A stretch of DNA of 29,089 nucleotides, taken from CAG-877 sp963660495 (GTDB lineage: Bacteria; Bacillota_I; Bacilli_A; RF39; UBA660). The translations under genes were made by a program, and so were the position numbers. Every line of letters begins with the position of its first letter. Position 1 is the stretch's first letter. Under the pieces are notes generated by a model that had not been told where the DNA came from, ran no database searches, and saw only the letters and a list, made by a program, of their open reading frames with translations. Below, piece by piece: positions 7,724 to 16,413 of this stretch. Where the stretch lies: NCBI GenBank assembly GCA_963660495.1, contig CAVKYO010000028.1, positions 1 to 29,089 of the forward strand, in the 5' to 3' direction.

Positions 7724-9307
7724 CTAGAAAGAATCAATCTCAAAAATTTTAGTAAGTACTCTAGAGCTAAATTTTTCAATGAATTTAGCCGTTTTTTTAT
7801 CAAAATGCCATGCACAAAATTCTACTCTTTTGACACGTCTCTTTTTAGCTAGAGAAATCACATAATTAACAAGTTCCGTACCAATTCCTCTTCCTCGATA
7901 TTCTTCTTTAACATAAATATCCTCAACCTCAATATAAGAAAAACTAGTAAACTTACCATAGCCAACAAGCATATTATATCTAATTCGTATAAGTCCAACT
8001 ATTTCATCACTGATAGTATAAACATAACATGTATCAGGCTTATTTTTATCACAATAATTTTTAAATTCAGATCTAGAGAAATTTGGCCCCGCCATAAATA
8101 TATCCTTTCTATTTCGATACATAAACTTATGGCAACCAGCAAGTATTTCAAAAACAACTTTATAATCACTTTCAATAACTCTTCTTATTCCATCTTTAAA
8201 AGGCCTCTTTTTCACAACAATCAATGGAACTAACATTTCCTTTTCCGTTAAACCAGAACAACTAGCCATACATATAGAATCATTTTCTTCATTTACCAAA
8301 TAATATTTATAAATAGAAACAGCTATAAAGTCATAAAGTGAATCCTTTAAATAATTATGTTCTATCCCATCACCAAACATTTTATTATCAATGGCCTCAC
8401 TATAATTCATAAGTAAAAAATACTCGCCTAATTCTTCTTCAAAAAGTGTTTTAAATTTTTCTTTATATCCTTCCTTAACCTTAATACCAACACATCTATT
8501 TTCAATATAAAAAGTCTTATCAATAAGCTTATATATTGAACTATACTCTTTTAAAACAATAGGACTACAATTTACATTACCATGATCAGCTGTAATAAAA
8601 ATAATAGAATCTTGTAATTCGCTACATAGTTTTTTCGTCTCTTCATCTATTTTTACTATCTCGTCATGAGCTTTATCTTTAATAATACCATTATCACGTA
8701 TTGAACAATTAGGCTCTTCAAAATAAGCATATATTAATTTCTTCCCAGAATTTTTACTTAAATTAATAATTCTATTATATGCTTCTTCTCTACTTTCATA
8801 AGCACCAATACCAAAAGGAAAAATACCATACGCCTTATTCTCACCAGTTGCATTAATCTTATCAATTATACTCTCATATTCCAAATTTTCTTTTAAAAAT
8901 TCCTTACTAACAACATCACTAGTTCCATTAACACATCCAGTCATAACATTAACAGTCTTACCTAAACCATTAAAATACATATTCTCACCAAGAACACCAT
9001 GTTCATAAGGAGACTTAGCACTTAAAAAAGAAGTAGTCGCCGCAATTGACGTAGAAGGAAATACCGAAGTAAGATCAGACATTCTATTAGTAAGTAAAAA
9101 ACTATTCTCTTCCAAATTCCTATCTAACATTCTAGTTCCTAATCCAGAATAAAATAAAACAATAATATTTTTATAATTTTCCTCTCTAAATAACTTATCA
9201 ACTCTTATTAAAGTTCCATATCGACATTCTATACCAAATTCTTTTAATATAGAAGAAGACAGATTAATTAAACATTTCTCATAATTAGGATACAACGTTA
9301 ACACCAA
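7724..9307 (-). CDS. Alkaline-phosphatase-superfamily (PF01663-like) protein fused to a GNAT acetyltransferase
   Basis: A 527-residue fusion. Residues about 45-350 follow the type I phosphodiesterase/nucleotide pyrophosphatase fold: NIIVLFYSGLG, the nucleophile loop FPSTSIAATTSF, YEHGVLG, ITADHGN and SGLTEKEMLVPLIVV. Residues about 375-527 are a GNAT domain with the acetyl-CoA loop VKEEYRGRGIGTELV. Several metal positions appear changed: Ser where the first Asp is usual (FYSGLG versus LLDGLG), EEPNCS where a D...GH pair is usual, and CSGL where HGGL is usual; the nucleophile Thr/Ser and the DHG remain. The phosphatase half may therefore be inactive. Start: TTG at 9307 is 7 bases from GGAG; GTG at 9304 or 9313 is possible. 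Substrate unknown. Confidence 0.8.
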   Translation of the reverse strand: MVLTLYPNYEKCLINLSSSILKEFGIECRYGTLIRVDKLFREENYKNIIVLFYSGLGTRMLDRNLEENSFLLTNRMSDLTSVFPSTSIAATTSFLSAKSPYEHGVLGENMYFNGLGKTVNVMTGCVNGTSDVVSKEFLKENLEYESIIDKINATGENKAYGIFPFGIGAYESREEAYNRIINLSKNSGKKLIYAYFEEPNCSIRDNGIIKDKAHDEIVKIDEETKKLCSELQDSIIFITADHGNVNCSPIVLKEYSSIYKLIDKTFYIENRCVGIKVKEGYKEKFKTLFEEELGEYFLLMNYSEAIDNKMFGDGIEHNYLKDSLYDFIAVSIYKYYLVNEENDSICMASCSGLTEKEMLVPLIVVKKRPFKDGIRRVIESDYKVVFEILAGCHKFMYRNRKDIFMAGPNFSRSEFKNYCDKNKPDTCYVYTISDEIVGLIRIRYNMLVGYGKFTSFSYIEVEDIYVKEEYRGRGIGTELVNYVISLAKKRRVKRVEFCAWHFDKKTAKFIEKFSSRVLTKIFEIDSF

Positions 9308-9329
9308 AAACACACTCCAGTCTACAAAA

Positions 9330-9338
9330 ATTATAACA
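9330..9338 (-). promoter_or_regulatory. Extended -10 promoter for the phosphatase-GNAT gene
   Basis: TGTTATAAT on the minus strand is a TGn extended -10 box about 20 bases before the start codon, directly after the recG terminator. No clear -35 is present. Confidence 0.5.
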
Positions 9339-9362
9339 CAAAAAAGATAGAGTAACCCTATC
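9339..9362 (-). terminator. recG terminator
   Basis: On the minus strand GATAG (9358-9362) pairs with CTATC (9346-9350), followed by a T-run; the stem overlaps the recG stop codon. Confidence 0.6.
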
Positions 9363-11349
9363 CTTCTGTAATATCAGCTATTAATTTTTTCTTTAAATCA
9401 TCTTCATCAGTACTTTTATCTAATAAATATTCCTTAGAATCTTTCTTTGCTTGTAACAAAATCTTATAATCACCTCTTATATTAGCAATCTTAAAAGACA
9501 TGTCACCAGATTGTTTAGTACCAAATAAATCACCATGTCCTCTTAATTTGAAGTCAGCTTCACTAATAACAAATCCATCATCAACAGTTTCCATTATCTT
9601 TAATCTTTCAGCATCACTATCACTAATTAAAATACATTGTGATTTAAAACTACCTCTTCCTACTCTACCTCTTAATTGGTGTAATGTAGAAAGTCCAAAT
9701 CTATCGGCATCAAATATAACCATAGTAGTAGCGTTAGAAACATCAACACCAACTTCAACTACAGTTGTAGATATAAGTATTTGAATTTTATTTTCTTTGA
9801 ATTGTTCCATTATAACGTCTTTTGCCCCAGTTGCCATTTTTCCATGAACAATATCAATTTTATATTTATCACCAAAGGCCAATTTCATTTGATCTTTTAA
9901 ATTACAAACTGTTGCTAGATCAGAATTTTCACTATCTTCAATTAAAGGAGCAATAACATATACTTGATGTCCTTCTTTTAACGCTTTATACATAAGCCCT
10001 AAAACATCTTTAATTTCATTATTTTTCTTAACAAAAGTATCGATTTTTTGTCTACCCTTAGGTCTCATTTTAATAGTAGATACATCCATATCTCCAAAAA
10101 TAGTTAATGCATAAGTTCTAGGTATAGGTGTAGCACTCATATATAAAACATCTGGCTTTACACCCTTATTTTGTAAATTAGCTCTTTGATGAACACCAAA
10201 TCTATGTTGTTCATCAGTTATAACTAAACCTAAATTATTATAAACAACATCATCCTGAATTAAAGCATGAGTACCAACTACCATTGAAATACTTCCATCC
10301 TTTAAACCAGAATATATTCTTAATTTATCTTTTTTAGAAGTAGAACCAGTAAGAAGCTCTATTTTTATATCACTATCATTTATAAAACTAACTAAATTCT
10401 TGTAATGTTGTGTTGCTAGTATTTCTGTAGGAGCCATTAAAGCACTCTGATATCCTGAAAAATAATTAGCAAGCATCGCAATAAAAGACACAATTGTCTT
10501 ACCAGAACCAACATCACCTTGTAATAATCTATTCATTCTACTAGGAGATTCTAAGTCACTAAAAATTTCATCAATTGCCTTCATTTGATCATCAGTTAAC
10601 TCAAAAGATAATTTTTTAATAAACTTATCTATTTTACTTCTATTAATTTCTCTAGTCAAACCATTATTCTTCTTTTTATTTTGAACTTTTAAATAATTAA
10701 TCTTAAACATAAAAGCAAATAATTCTTCATATTTAAGTCTAATTGTTACTTCCTTTAACTTATCCATAGTTGAAGGATTATGAACAATATTCAAAGATGT
10801 CTTCTTATTTAAAAAATTATATTTTTCCAAATAACTACTTGGTATATAATCAGGTATTTCTTTTCCAAACATCAATAAAGCCATATTAATATATGTAGAC
10901 ATATTTTTATTAGTAAGACCAGAAGTACAATGATATACTGGATCTATTTTTACTTTATTCATCAATGTCTCTAATTTTATATCTGATGCTGTTATAACAT
11001 TTTTAGCTTTATCTAATTTACCAATGACAGTAACTCCAGTACCAACTGTAAGTTGTGACTTTAAAAAAGCTCTATTAAATATAGAAACTCCAACAACACC
11101 AGATGCTGTTACTAATCTAAAATTCATTTTATTAAGTCCAGCTTTAAAGTGCATTAAAATAGGAACACTTTCAATTTTTCCATCTATTATTATTTTTCCA
11201 CCATCTTCCATATCATTAAGATTACATCTTTCAAGAATTTCATAACGAAATGGATAATGTGTAACTAAGTCTTCAACAGTATAAATATTAATTTTATTTA
11301 ATAAAGAAAGAGATTTAGGACCAATGCCTTTTACATCTTTTAACTGCAT
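9358..11349 (-). CDS. recG: ATP-dependent DNA helicase RecG
   Basis: A 663-residue superfamily 2 helicase that regresses and rescues stalled replication forks and branch-migrates Holliday junctions. Order: helix-hairpin start MQLKDVKGIGPKSL, OB-fold wedge domain to about residue 230, then motor motifs LQGDVGSGKTIVSF (Walker A), VITDEQHRFG (motif II, DEQH), MSATPIPRTYAL (motif III) and LHQLRGRVGRG (motif VI), and a RecG C-terminal tail. The length is typical. A TTG at 11394 gives a longer frame, but it lies upstream of and overlaps the TATAAT promoter, so the ATG at 11349, with AAGGAAG upstream, is the start. It is a single-gene unit with its own terminator. Confidence 0.97.
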   Translation of the reverse strand: MQLKDVKGIGPKSLSLLNKINIYTVEDLVTHYPFRYEILERCNLNDMEDGGKIIIDGKIESVPILMHFKAGLNKMNFRLVTASGVVGVSIFNRAFLKSQLTVGTGVTVIGKLDKAKNVITASDIKLETLMNKVKIDPVYHCTSGLTNKNMSTYINMALLMFGKEIPDYIPSSYLEKYNFLNKKTSLNIVHNPSTMDKLKEVTIRLKYEELFAFMFKINYLKVQNKKKNNGLTREINRSKIDKFIKKLSFELTDDQMKAIDEIFSDLESPSRMNRLLQGDVGSGKTIVSFIAMLANYFSGYQSALMAPTEILATQHYKNLVSFINDSDIKIELLTGSTSKKDKLRIYSGLKDGSISMVVGTHALIQDDVVYNNLGLVITDEQHRFGVHQRANLQNKGVKPDVLYMSATPIPRTYALTIFGDMDVSTIKMRPKGRQKIDTFVKKNNEIKDVLGLMYKALKEGHQVYVIAPLIEDSENSDLATVCNLKDQMKLAFGDKYKIDIVHGKMATGAKDVIMEQFKENKIQILISTTVVEVGVDVSNATTMVIFDADRFGLSTLHQLRGRVGRGSFKSQCILISDSDAERLKIMETVDDGFVISEADFKLRGHGDLFGTKQSGDMSFKIANIRGDYKILLQAKKDSKEYLLDKSTDEDDLKKKLIADITEG

Positions 11350-11374
11350 GATAGTATCACTTCCTTCTTGGCAT

Positions 11375-11383
11375 ATTATAGCA
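11375..11383 (-). promoter_or_regulatory. recG promoter (extended -10)
   Basis: TGCTATAAT on the minus strand (TATAAT at 11375-11380 with TGn before it) predicts a start about 19 bases before the recG ATG. No convincing -35. Confidence 0.6.
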
Positions 11384-11483
11384 TATTTAATCAAAAACTT
11401 CTATCAAAAATCGTCATAAATCTACAAAGTTTTTTATTTCAAAAAATTTCCAGCAATTTTTTTCAATTTTTTTGTATTTTTTG

Positions 11484-11512
11484 TTGACAAATACCAAACT
11501 TTCGATTAGTAT
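11484..11512 (+). promoter_or_regulatory. Promoter of the intergenic small RNA
   Basis: TTGACA (11484-11489) and TAGTAT (11507-11512) have a 17-base spacer. The predicted start coincides with the first base of the first hairpin (about 11520). Confidence 0.65.
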
Positions 11513-11519
11513 AAGAACT

Positions 11520-11652
11520 ACCAATTCGGAATTAGGCGAATTGGTCGCTAGTATCACACTAGCCAACCCCTTTTTATTCTTTTTGGAAGCTGTCCAATAG
11601 GATGGCTTCTTATATAGGAAACTAAAAAAGACGTTTGCCGACGTCTTTTTTT
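11520..11652 (+). ncRNA. Unassigned structured small RNA between recG and nifJ
   Basis: A stretch of about 130 bases follows the promoter and holds three perfect or near-perfect hairpins before a terminator. Hairpin 1 is ACCAATTCG/CGAATTGGT (11520-11545), hairpin 2 GCTAGT/ACTAGC (11547-11563), hairpin 3 GAAGCTGTCC/GGATGGCTTC (11586-11609, two G-T pairs), and the last is the terminator at 11624-11651. Between hairpins 2 and 3 is an unpaired CCCCTTTTT run that could pair with purine-rich ribosome sites, as in C-rich regulatory RNAs of the RsaE type. It does not look like SRP RNA, 6S, tmRNA or RNase P RNA, and there is no ORF. I do not recognise the family. The rest of 11384-11666 is A+T-rich spacer. 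Confidence 0.6.
11624..11651. terminator. Bidirectional terminator (small RNA and nifJ)
   Basis: AAAAAAGACGT (11624-11634) and ACGTCTTTTTT (11641-11651) form a symmetric 11-bp stem with a TTGCCG loop and T-runs on both strands. It can end the rightward small RNA and the leftward nifJ transcript. Confidence 0.85.
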
Positions 11653-11666
11653 GTATTTAATATATA

Positions 11667-14600
11667 CTACTCTTCATTTTTAGATAGTTTTTCATAATAT
11701 TGATAACGCTTCATAGCGTTCTTTTTATTTCTATCTAATAATTCCTTAGCGTTTTTATTAAGATTCTTTAAAGAACGATATCTATCTTCACCAAGAATAA
11801 ACTCTTCATATTTAGAAAAATCAGCCTTACTATCCATCTTAAATTCCAAACTAGCTGGATTATAATGGAATAATGGGAAGTATCCTGACTCAGTAGCACC
11901 CTTCTCTTCATTAATACTATTTTTCATTCCTTTAATTATTCCTTGCGCAATACATGGCGCATAAGCAATAACAATAGAAGGTCCATTATATTCATCAGCC
12001 TCTTTTAATACTTTAATAGCTTGATTTGGATTAGCCCCAAGTGAAATAGTACCAACATAAACATGATCATATGTAAGAGCCATTTTAGCTAAATCTTTTT
12101 TAGCAGTCTCTTTACCTGAAGAAGCAAACTTCGCAACAGCACCAGTTCTAGTAGACTTAGATGACTGTCCACCAGTATTAGAATATACTTCTGTATCAAG
12201 AACTAAAATATTAATATTTTCTTTATTAGCTAAAACATGATCAATTCCATTGTAGCCAATGTCATAAGCCCAACCATCTCCACCTACTAGCCAGATAGAC
12301 TTAGGAGAAATAAACCTTTTTAACTTAACAAGATCCATAATCTTAGAATTATCAACTACTTCTAATAAATTTTTAGCTGTATCATCATTAATATCTTTTG
12401 CGTAAGCCTTATATATATCTAATTCACTCTTTTTAACATCTTTAATATTATTCTTTATCAAACTAACAATTCTATTCTTCATAGCCATATCAGCTATTCT
12501 CATACCAAAACCAAATTCAGCATTATCTTCAAATAAAGAATTAGCCCAAGGTACAGAATATGGCATAGAAGGAGTTGAAGCACCATATATAGAAGAACAT
12601 CCTGTAGCGTTAGAAATAATAAGTTTATCTCCAAATAATTGTGTTAAAAGTTTTAAATAAGGAGTTTCTCCACAACCAGCACAAGCTCCAGGGAACTCAA
12701 ACCTTGGTTTCTTAAACTGACTACCTTTAACTGTATTAGTTGGCATAACATCTTTCTTTTCACTAACTTCATTAAATAGATACTGATATTCCTCATCTTT
12801 TTTATCTTCAAGTAAAGCATCTTTCATTTTCATAACAAGAGCTTTAGCACCCTTTTTACCAGGACAAACTTCACTACATAATGAACATCCAGTACAATCT
12901 GGTAAACTAACACCTACTGTAAATTTATAATCTTTGTCCTTAATACTAGCTGGAATCAAATTACGACTAACAGATTCAGGTGCATCTATTTGTTCTTTTT
13001 CATTTAGTAAGAATGGTCTTATAACACCATGTGGACAAACTAAAGAACATAAGTTACATGAAATACAATTATTAGAATTGTAACTTGGTGCCATATCAGA
13101 AGAATCTCTCTTATCTAACTTAGAAGTACCAGCTTCAAAAGAACCATCCGGTCTCTTAATAAAACTACTTACAGGTAAGCTATCACCTTCCATACTATCA
13201 ATAGTTTCAAAGAAACTCTTTTGTTTACTGAAAGACTCAACATAATCTACATATGGAACCTTTACTGGAACAAGGCCATCTAAGCTAGCTTCAATTGCCT
13301 TAATATTTTTAGTAACTAAGTCGCCACCTTTATTAGCAAACTTAACAGCTAAATTTTCTTTAATTTTACCAAGAGCAAAATCAAAATCAATTATTTTACC
13401 TAGTTTAAATATCAAAGCTTCCATAATGGCACTAATCTTACCAGGAATAAGAGCATCTTCTGCCATCTTAGTAGCGTTAATTATAAACATCTTAATATTT
13501 CTATCTTGTAAAATCTTCTTATCATGAACACTCATACTAGCTAAAACTTCATCAGGAGTCTTAGTAGTATTTAAAACAAATACACCTTTATTCTTAATTT
13601 TTTCTAACATCTTCAATCGTTTCAAATAAGAATCCTTAGTACAAACAATTAAAGATGCTTTTTCTACATAATAAGTAGATCTAATAGGTCTCTTACCAAA
13701 TCTTAAATTAGAAATAGTAACTCCGCCAGACTTCTTAGAATCATATTGAAAATATCCTTGTACATAAGCATTTGTATAAGTACCAGTAATCTTCATAATA
13801 TCCTTAGAAGCACTAACCATACCATCACTACCAAAGCCATATATCAAAAACTCAATATTATTACTTGGTATCCTAAAAGTCTTATCATACTTAACAGATA
13901 AATTAGTAACATCATCAACAATACCTAAAGTAAAGTTATTATGAACTTCTCTAGTATCTAAAAAGTCATATAAACCTTTTATCATAGCTGGTGTTGTATT
14001 TTTACTAGATAAACCATATCTACCACCATAAACATTAACTTTAGCGTCTATTTCTTTAATAGTCTTAACAACATCTAAGTACAATGGTTCTCCTGCAGAA
14101 CCAGCCTCTTTAGTTCTATCTAAAACAGCTATCTTCTTAACTGATTTAGGCAAAGCCTTTAAAAAGTATTTAGAACTAAATGGTCTATATAAATGAACCT
14201 CTAATAATCCAACATTTTCATTTTTCTCTTCTATTAAATAATCAATTGTTTCTTTAATAGTCTCACAAACTGATCCCATCGCAACAATTACTTTATTAGC
14301 AGTCTTACTACCATAATAATTCATTGGTTGATAATCTTTACCAGTTATCTTATTAATCTCTTCCATATATTTAGAAACAATATCTGGAAGTTTATTATAG
14401 TACTCATTTCTAACTTCTGTAGCTTGGAAATAAATATCTTCATTTTGTGCTGTACCTTTAATAACTGGATTATCAGATCCTAATGCTCTTTCTCTAAATT
14501 CATTAAGAGCTCTCTCATCGATAAGATTTTTTAATTTGTCAGTATCAATAACATCTACCTTTTGTAATTCATGACTAGTTCTAAAGCCATCAAAGAAGTT

Positions 14601-15095
14601 AATAAATGGTACTCTTCCTTTTATAGCTGACAAATGAGCTACACCTGTTAAATCCATAACTTGTTGTACAGAAGAAGATGCAAGCATCGCAAATCCTGTA
14701 GAACGAGTTGCGTATATATCTTGATGATCTCCAAATATAGATAAAGCATGTGTTGCTAGACTTCTAGCCGCAACATTTATAACACAAGGTAATAATTCCC
14801 CCGCAATTTTATACATATTAGGAATCATTAATAATAACCCTTGACTAGCTGTATAAGTAGTAGTTAAACATCCAGCTTGTAGTGAACCATGTACCATACC
14901 AGCAGCACCTGCCTCTGATTCCATTTCTACAACTTTTACAGGCGTCCCAAAATAATTAAGTTTACCTTCACTACTCCATTTATCAGTAACCTCAGCCATA
15001 GGTGAAGCTGGTGTTATTGGATAAATTCCCGCTACCTCTGTAAAATTATAAGAAACATAACTACATGCCTCATTACCATCCATTATTTTCTTCAT
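11667..15095 (-). CDS. nifJ: Pyruvate:ferredoxin (flavodoxin) oxidoreductase, single chain
   Basis: Oxidises pyruvate with CoA to acetyl-CoA and CO2, passing electrons to ferredoxin or flavodoxin; central to anaerobic energy metabolism in the cytoplasm. The 1142 residues are slightly under the usual 1170-1180. Domain order is normal: pyruvate-binding region GIYPITPASPMAE at the N-terminus, gamma/transketolase-C region, a two-cluster ferredoxin domain with CISCNLCSLVCP and CTGCSLCSEVCP (about residues 690-760), then the thiamine diphosphate domain with CAGCGETPY, NATGCSSIYG, GGDGWAYDIGY and YSNTGGQSSKS. The ATG at 15095 has AGGAGG about 10 bases upstream. It is transcribed alone, between a terminator upstream (15139-15167) and one downstream. 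Confidence 0.98.
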   Translation of the reverse strand: MKKIMDGNEACSYVSYNFTEVAGIYPITPASPMAEVTDKWSSEGKLNYFGTPVKVVEMESEAGAAGMVHGSLQAGCLTTTYTASQGLLLMIPNMYKIAGELLPCVINVAARSLATHALSIFGDHQDIYATRSTGFAMLASSSVQQVMDLTGVAHLSAIKGRVPFINFFDGFRTSHELQKVDVIDTDKLKNLIDERALNEFRERALGSDNPVIKGTAQNEDIYFQATEVRNEYYNKLPDIVSKYMEEINKITGKDYQPMNYYGSKTANKVIVAMGSVCETIKETIDYLIEEKNENVGLLEVHLYRPFSSKYFLKALPKSVKKIAVLDRTKEAGSAGEPLYLDVVKTIKEIDAKVNVYGGRYGLSSKNTTPAMIKGLYDFLDTREVHNNFTLGIVDDVTNLSVKYDKTFRIPSNNIEFLIYGFGSDGMVSASKDIMKITGTYTNAYVQGYFQYDSKKSGGVTISNLRFGKRPIRSTYYVEKASLIVCTKDSYLKRLKMLEKIKNKGVFVLNTTKTPDEVLASMSVHDKKILQDRNIKMFIINATKMAEDALIPGKISAIMEALIFKLGKIIDFDFALGKIKENLAVKFANKGGDLVTKNIKAIEASLDGLVPVKVPYVDYVESFSKQKSFFETIDSMEGDSLPVSSFIKRPDGSFEAGTSKLDKRDSSDMAPSYNSNNCISCNLCSLVCPHGVIRPFLLNEKEQIDAPESVSRNLIPASIKDKDYKFTVGVSLPDCTGCSLCSEVCPGKKGAKALVMKMKDALLEDKKDEEYQYLFNEVSEKKDVMPTNTVKGSQFKKPRFEFPGACAGCGETPYLKLLTQLFGDKLIISNATGCSSIYGASTPSMPYSVPWANSLFEDNAEFGFGMRIADMAMKNRIVSLIKNNIKDVKKSELDIYKAYAKDINDDTAKNLLEVVDNSKIMDLVKLKRFISPKSIWLVGGDGWAYDIGYNGIDHVLANKENINILVLDTEVYSNTGGQSSKSTRTGAVAKFASSGKETAKKDLAKMALTYDHVYVGTISLGANPNQAIKVLKEADEYNGPSIVIAYAPCIAQGIIKGMKNSINEEKGATESGYFPLFHYNPASLEFKMDSKADFSKYEEFILGEDRYRSLKNLNKNAKELLDRNKKNAMKRYQYYEKLSKNEE

Positions 15096-15140
15096 AAGTT
15101 ATCATCCTCCTACTAAAATATATTATATACCAAACCCAGA

Positions 15141-15167
15141 AAAAAAGTCTACTCTCTAGTAGACTTT
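15141..15167 (-). terminator. Terminator of the envelope operon
   Basis: AAAGTCTACT (15144-15153) and AGTAGACTTT (15158-15167) form a perfect 10-bp stem with a 4-base loop and, on the minus strand, a T-run; the stem overlaps the stop codon of the deacetylase reading frame. Confidence 0.85.
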
Positions 15168-15681
15168 AAGAAACATAATTTATATATGAATTTAAACTAG
15201 TATCTTTATGAATTGTAATTCTTGGTATCTTAAATTTATCTATTCCCTTAGTAACTTTTCTTCCACCACCAATGAATGCCATTTCAAAACCAGCTTCTTT
15301 TAAAACTGAAATTGCATAGTCATTATATTCATAGAATGGAAAACAAAAAGCTTTAGTCCCAGAAAGAGTTTCTCTACTCTTCTTCAGGTCATCTAATAAT
15401 AAATTTTTATCTGAACATTTTAAAGGACTACCCTGTCCGCCAGGACAACGACCAGGCCAATGTAAATCATGAGTATGACTAGCAATTTCCATATATGGAG
15501 ATTTAAACTGTTCCAATTCATACCAACTAGATACTAAAAATAATGTAGCGTTAATACCATACTCTTCCAATATAGGAACGAAGTTCCAAGCCCTAGCTCC
15601 ATCATCAATTGTAACTAAAATTGACTTCTCTGGTAATCTAATTTTCCCATCAATAAACTTACCAAGTTCAGTAGTAGTCAA
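15166..15681 (-). CDS. 3' fragment of the deacetylase (catalytic NodB part)
   Basis: 171 residues if begun at the TTG at 15681; the open frame actually reaches back to the TAG at 15727. It holds the metal-dependent deacetylase motifs: TIDDG (two Asp), ASHTHDLH (two His spaced as in PgaB/IcaB), FPFYEYND and a C-terminal FKIPRITI. There is no Shine-Dalgarno sequence before the TTG and the domain's first strand lies upstream of the stop, so it is unlikely to be an independent gene. Confidence 0.6.
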   Translation of the reverse strand: MTTTELGKFIDGKIRLPEKSILVTIDDGARAWNFVPILEEYGINATLFLVSSWYELEQFKSPYMEIASHTHDLHWPGRCPGGQGSPLKCSDKNLLLDDLKKSRETLSGTKAFCFPFYEYNDYAISVLKEAGFEMAFIGGGRKVTKGIDKFKIPRITIHKDTSLNSYINYVS

Positions 15682-15726
15682 AGTAAAATAATTATTAGAT
15701 TTTAAATAATTAAATTCTTCTCTTAT

Positions 15727-16404
15727 CTAATTCTCACTATGACAAATAGACTCATTACAAGTATTATCACCATTTAAATAAATAAAATGATAACAAGTAA
15801 CTGGAACACTAACAGATTCAGTTAAAGTTGTATTATTTGCCTCATGTGTACTTAAAACATCTTCTTTCTTAACCAAGTATTCCTCATCATTAAATTCAAT
15901 AATATATCCAGCTTCATCTAATTCTATAACTGGAGTATCTAAACTATAATATAATTCATAAATAGCTTTATCATCTTGATACAAAGTAACCTTATCATTA
16001 GTAACTATATTATAATTAAATGGTAAATAATTCTTATAACGTAAGTCTTTCACAGCAAGTTCATCTATCTTAGAAACATCTTGATATCTAACATAATACC
16101 CTAACTCATCTATTAAAAAATATTTAGTATTTTTATCAATTTTAGTATCCTTTAAAGTAAACTCTTTACTAGATGAAATCTTCATAATTTTACTATACTC
16201 GCCACCAGATTTTTTATATAAATAAGCATCATTTATCATAACATACTTACTATAACTATTCTTTATTTTTTCTACTAAAATCCTCTCTTCTTTAATTGAC
16301 TTTTCTAATTTGTCTTGCCTCTCTTTAAAATAGAAAAAAGTACCAGATAATACACCAAGTACAATTAAACTTATTATTAAAACTATAGTTACTTTTTTCT
16401 TCAT
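15727..16404 (-). CDS. 5' fragment of the deacetylase (membrane anchor and domain start)
   Basis: 225 residues as read to the TAG. Residues about 6-26 (VTIVLIISLIVLGVLSGTFFYF region) are a signal-anchor helix. The middle shows two SH3-like or repeat-like segments around YLIDELGYYVRYQDVSKI and YIIEFNDEEYLVKKEDV, which are similar to each other. The last about 25 residues are the first strand of the deacetylase domain (TCYHFIYLNGDNTC). It ends 10 bases after the stop of the SGNH gene and belongs to the same operon. As a separate protein it would lack the catalytic residues. Confidence 0.75.
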   Translation of the reverse strand: MKKKVTIVLIISLIVLGVLSGTFFYFKERQDKLEKSIKEERILVEKIKNSYSKYVMINDAYLYKKSGGEYSKIMKISSSKEFTLKDTKIDKNTKYFLIDELGYYVRYQDVSKIDELAVKDLRYKNYLPFNYNIVTNDKVTLYQDDKAIYELYYSLDTPVIELDEAGYIIEFNDEEYLVKKEDVLSTHEANNTTLTESVSVPVTCYHFIYLNGDNTCNESICHSEN

Positions 16405-16413
16405 ACATTTCTC

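Larger units (their letters stand above)
15166..16404 (-). pseudogene. PgaB/IcaB-like polysaccharide deacetylase interrupted by an in-frame TAG
   Basis: The reading frame from the ATG at 16404 continues in the same frame past a TAG (15727-15729) to a TAA at 15166-15168; read through it would give about 411 residues. The protein has an N-terminal membrane helix, an extracytoplasmic region of beta-rich look, then a NodB-type deacetylase domain that starts before the TAG (VPVTCYHFIYLNGD) and continues after it (IREEFNYLKSNNYFTLT, SILVTIDDG, EIASHTHDLHWPG). The catalytic TIDDG and the HTHDLH metal motif are thus cut off from the start of the domain. The part after TAG has no ribosome site at its first possible start (TTG 15681). 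It could be a true nonsense mutation, an assembly or base-call error, or read-through; TAG is a normal stop for other genes here. Confidence 0.85.

Noticed and set aside
7604..7852. 82-codon rightward ORF after int
   Set aside because: It overlaps the hairpins and runs antisense into the GNAT domain; no ribosome site or protein-like pattern.
11350..11394. N-terminal extension of RecG from a TTG
   Set aside because: It covers the TGCTATAAT promoter and lacks family sequence; the ATG at 11349 is better.
15166..16404. TAG recoded as a sense codon in this organism
   Set aside because: TAG ends nifJ, recG and the xis-like gene in normal positions, so general recoding is unlikely.
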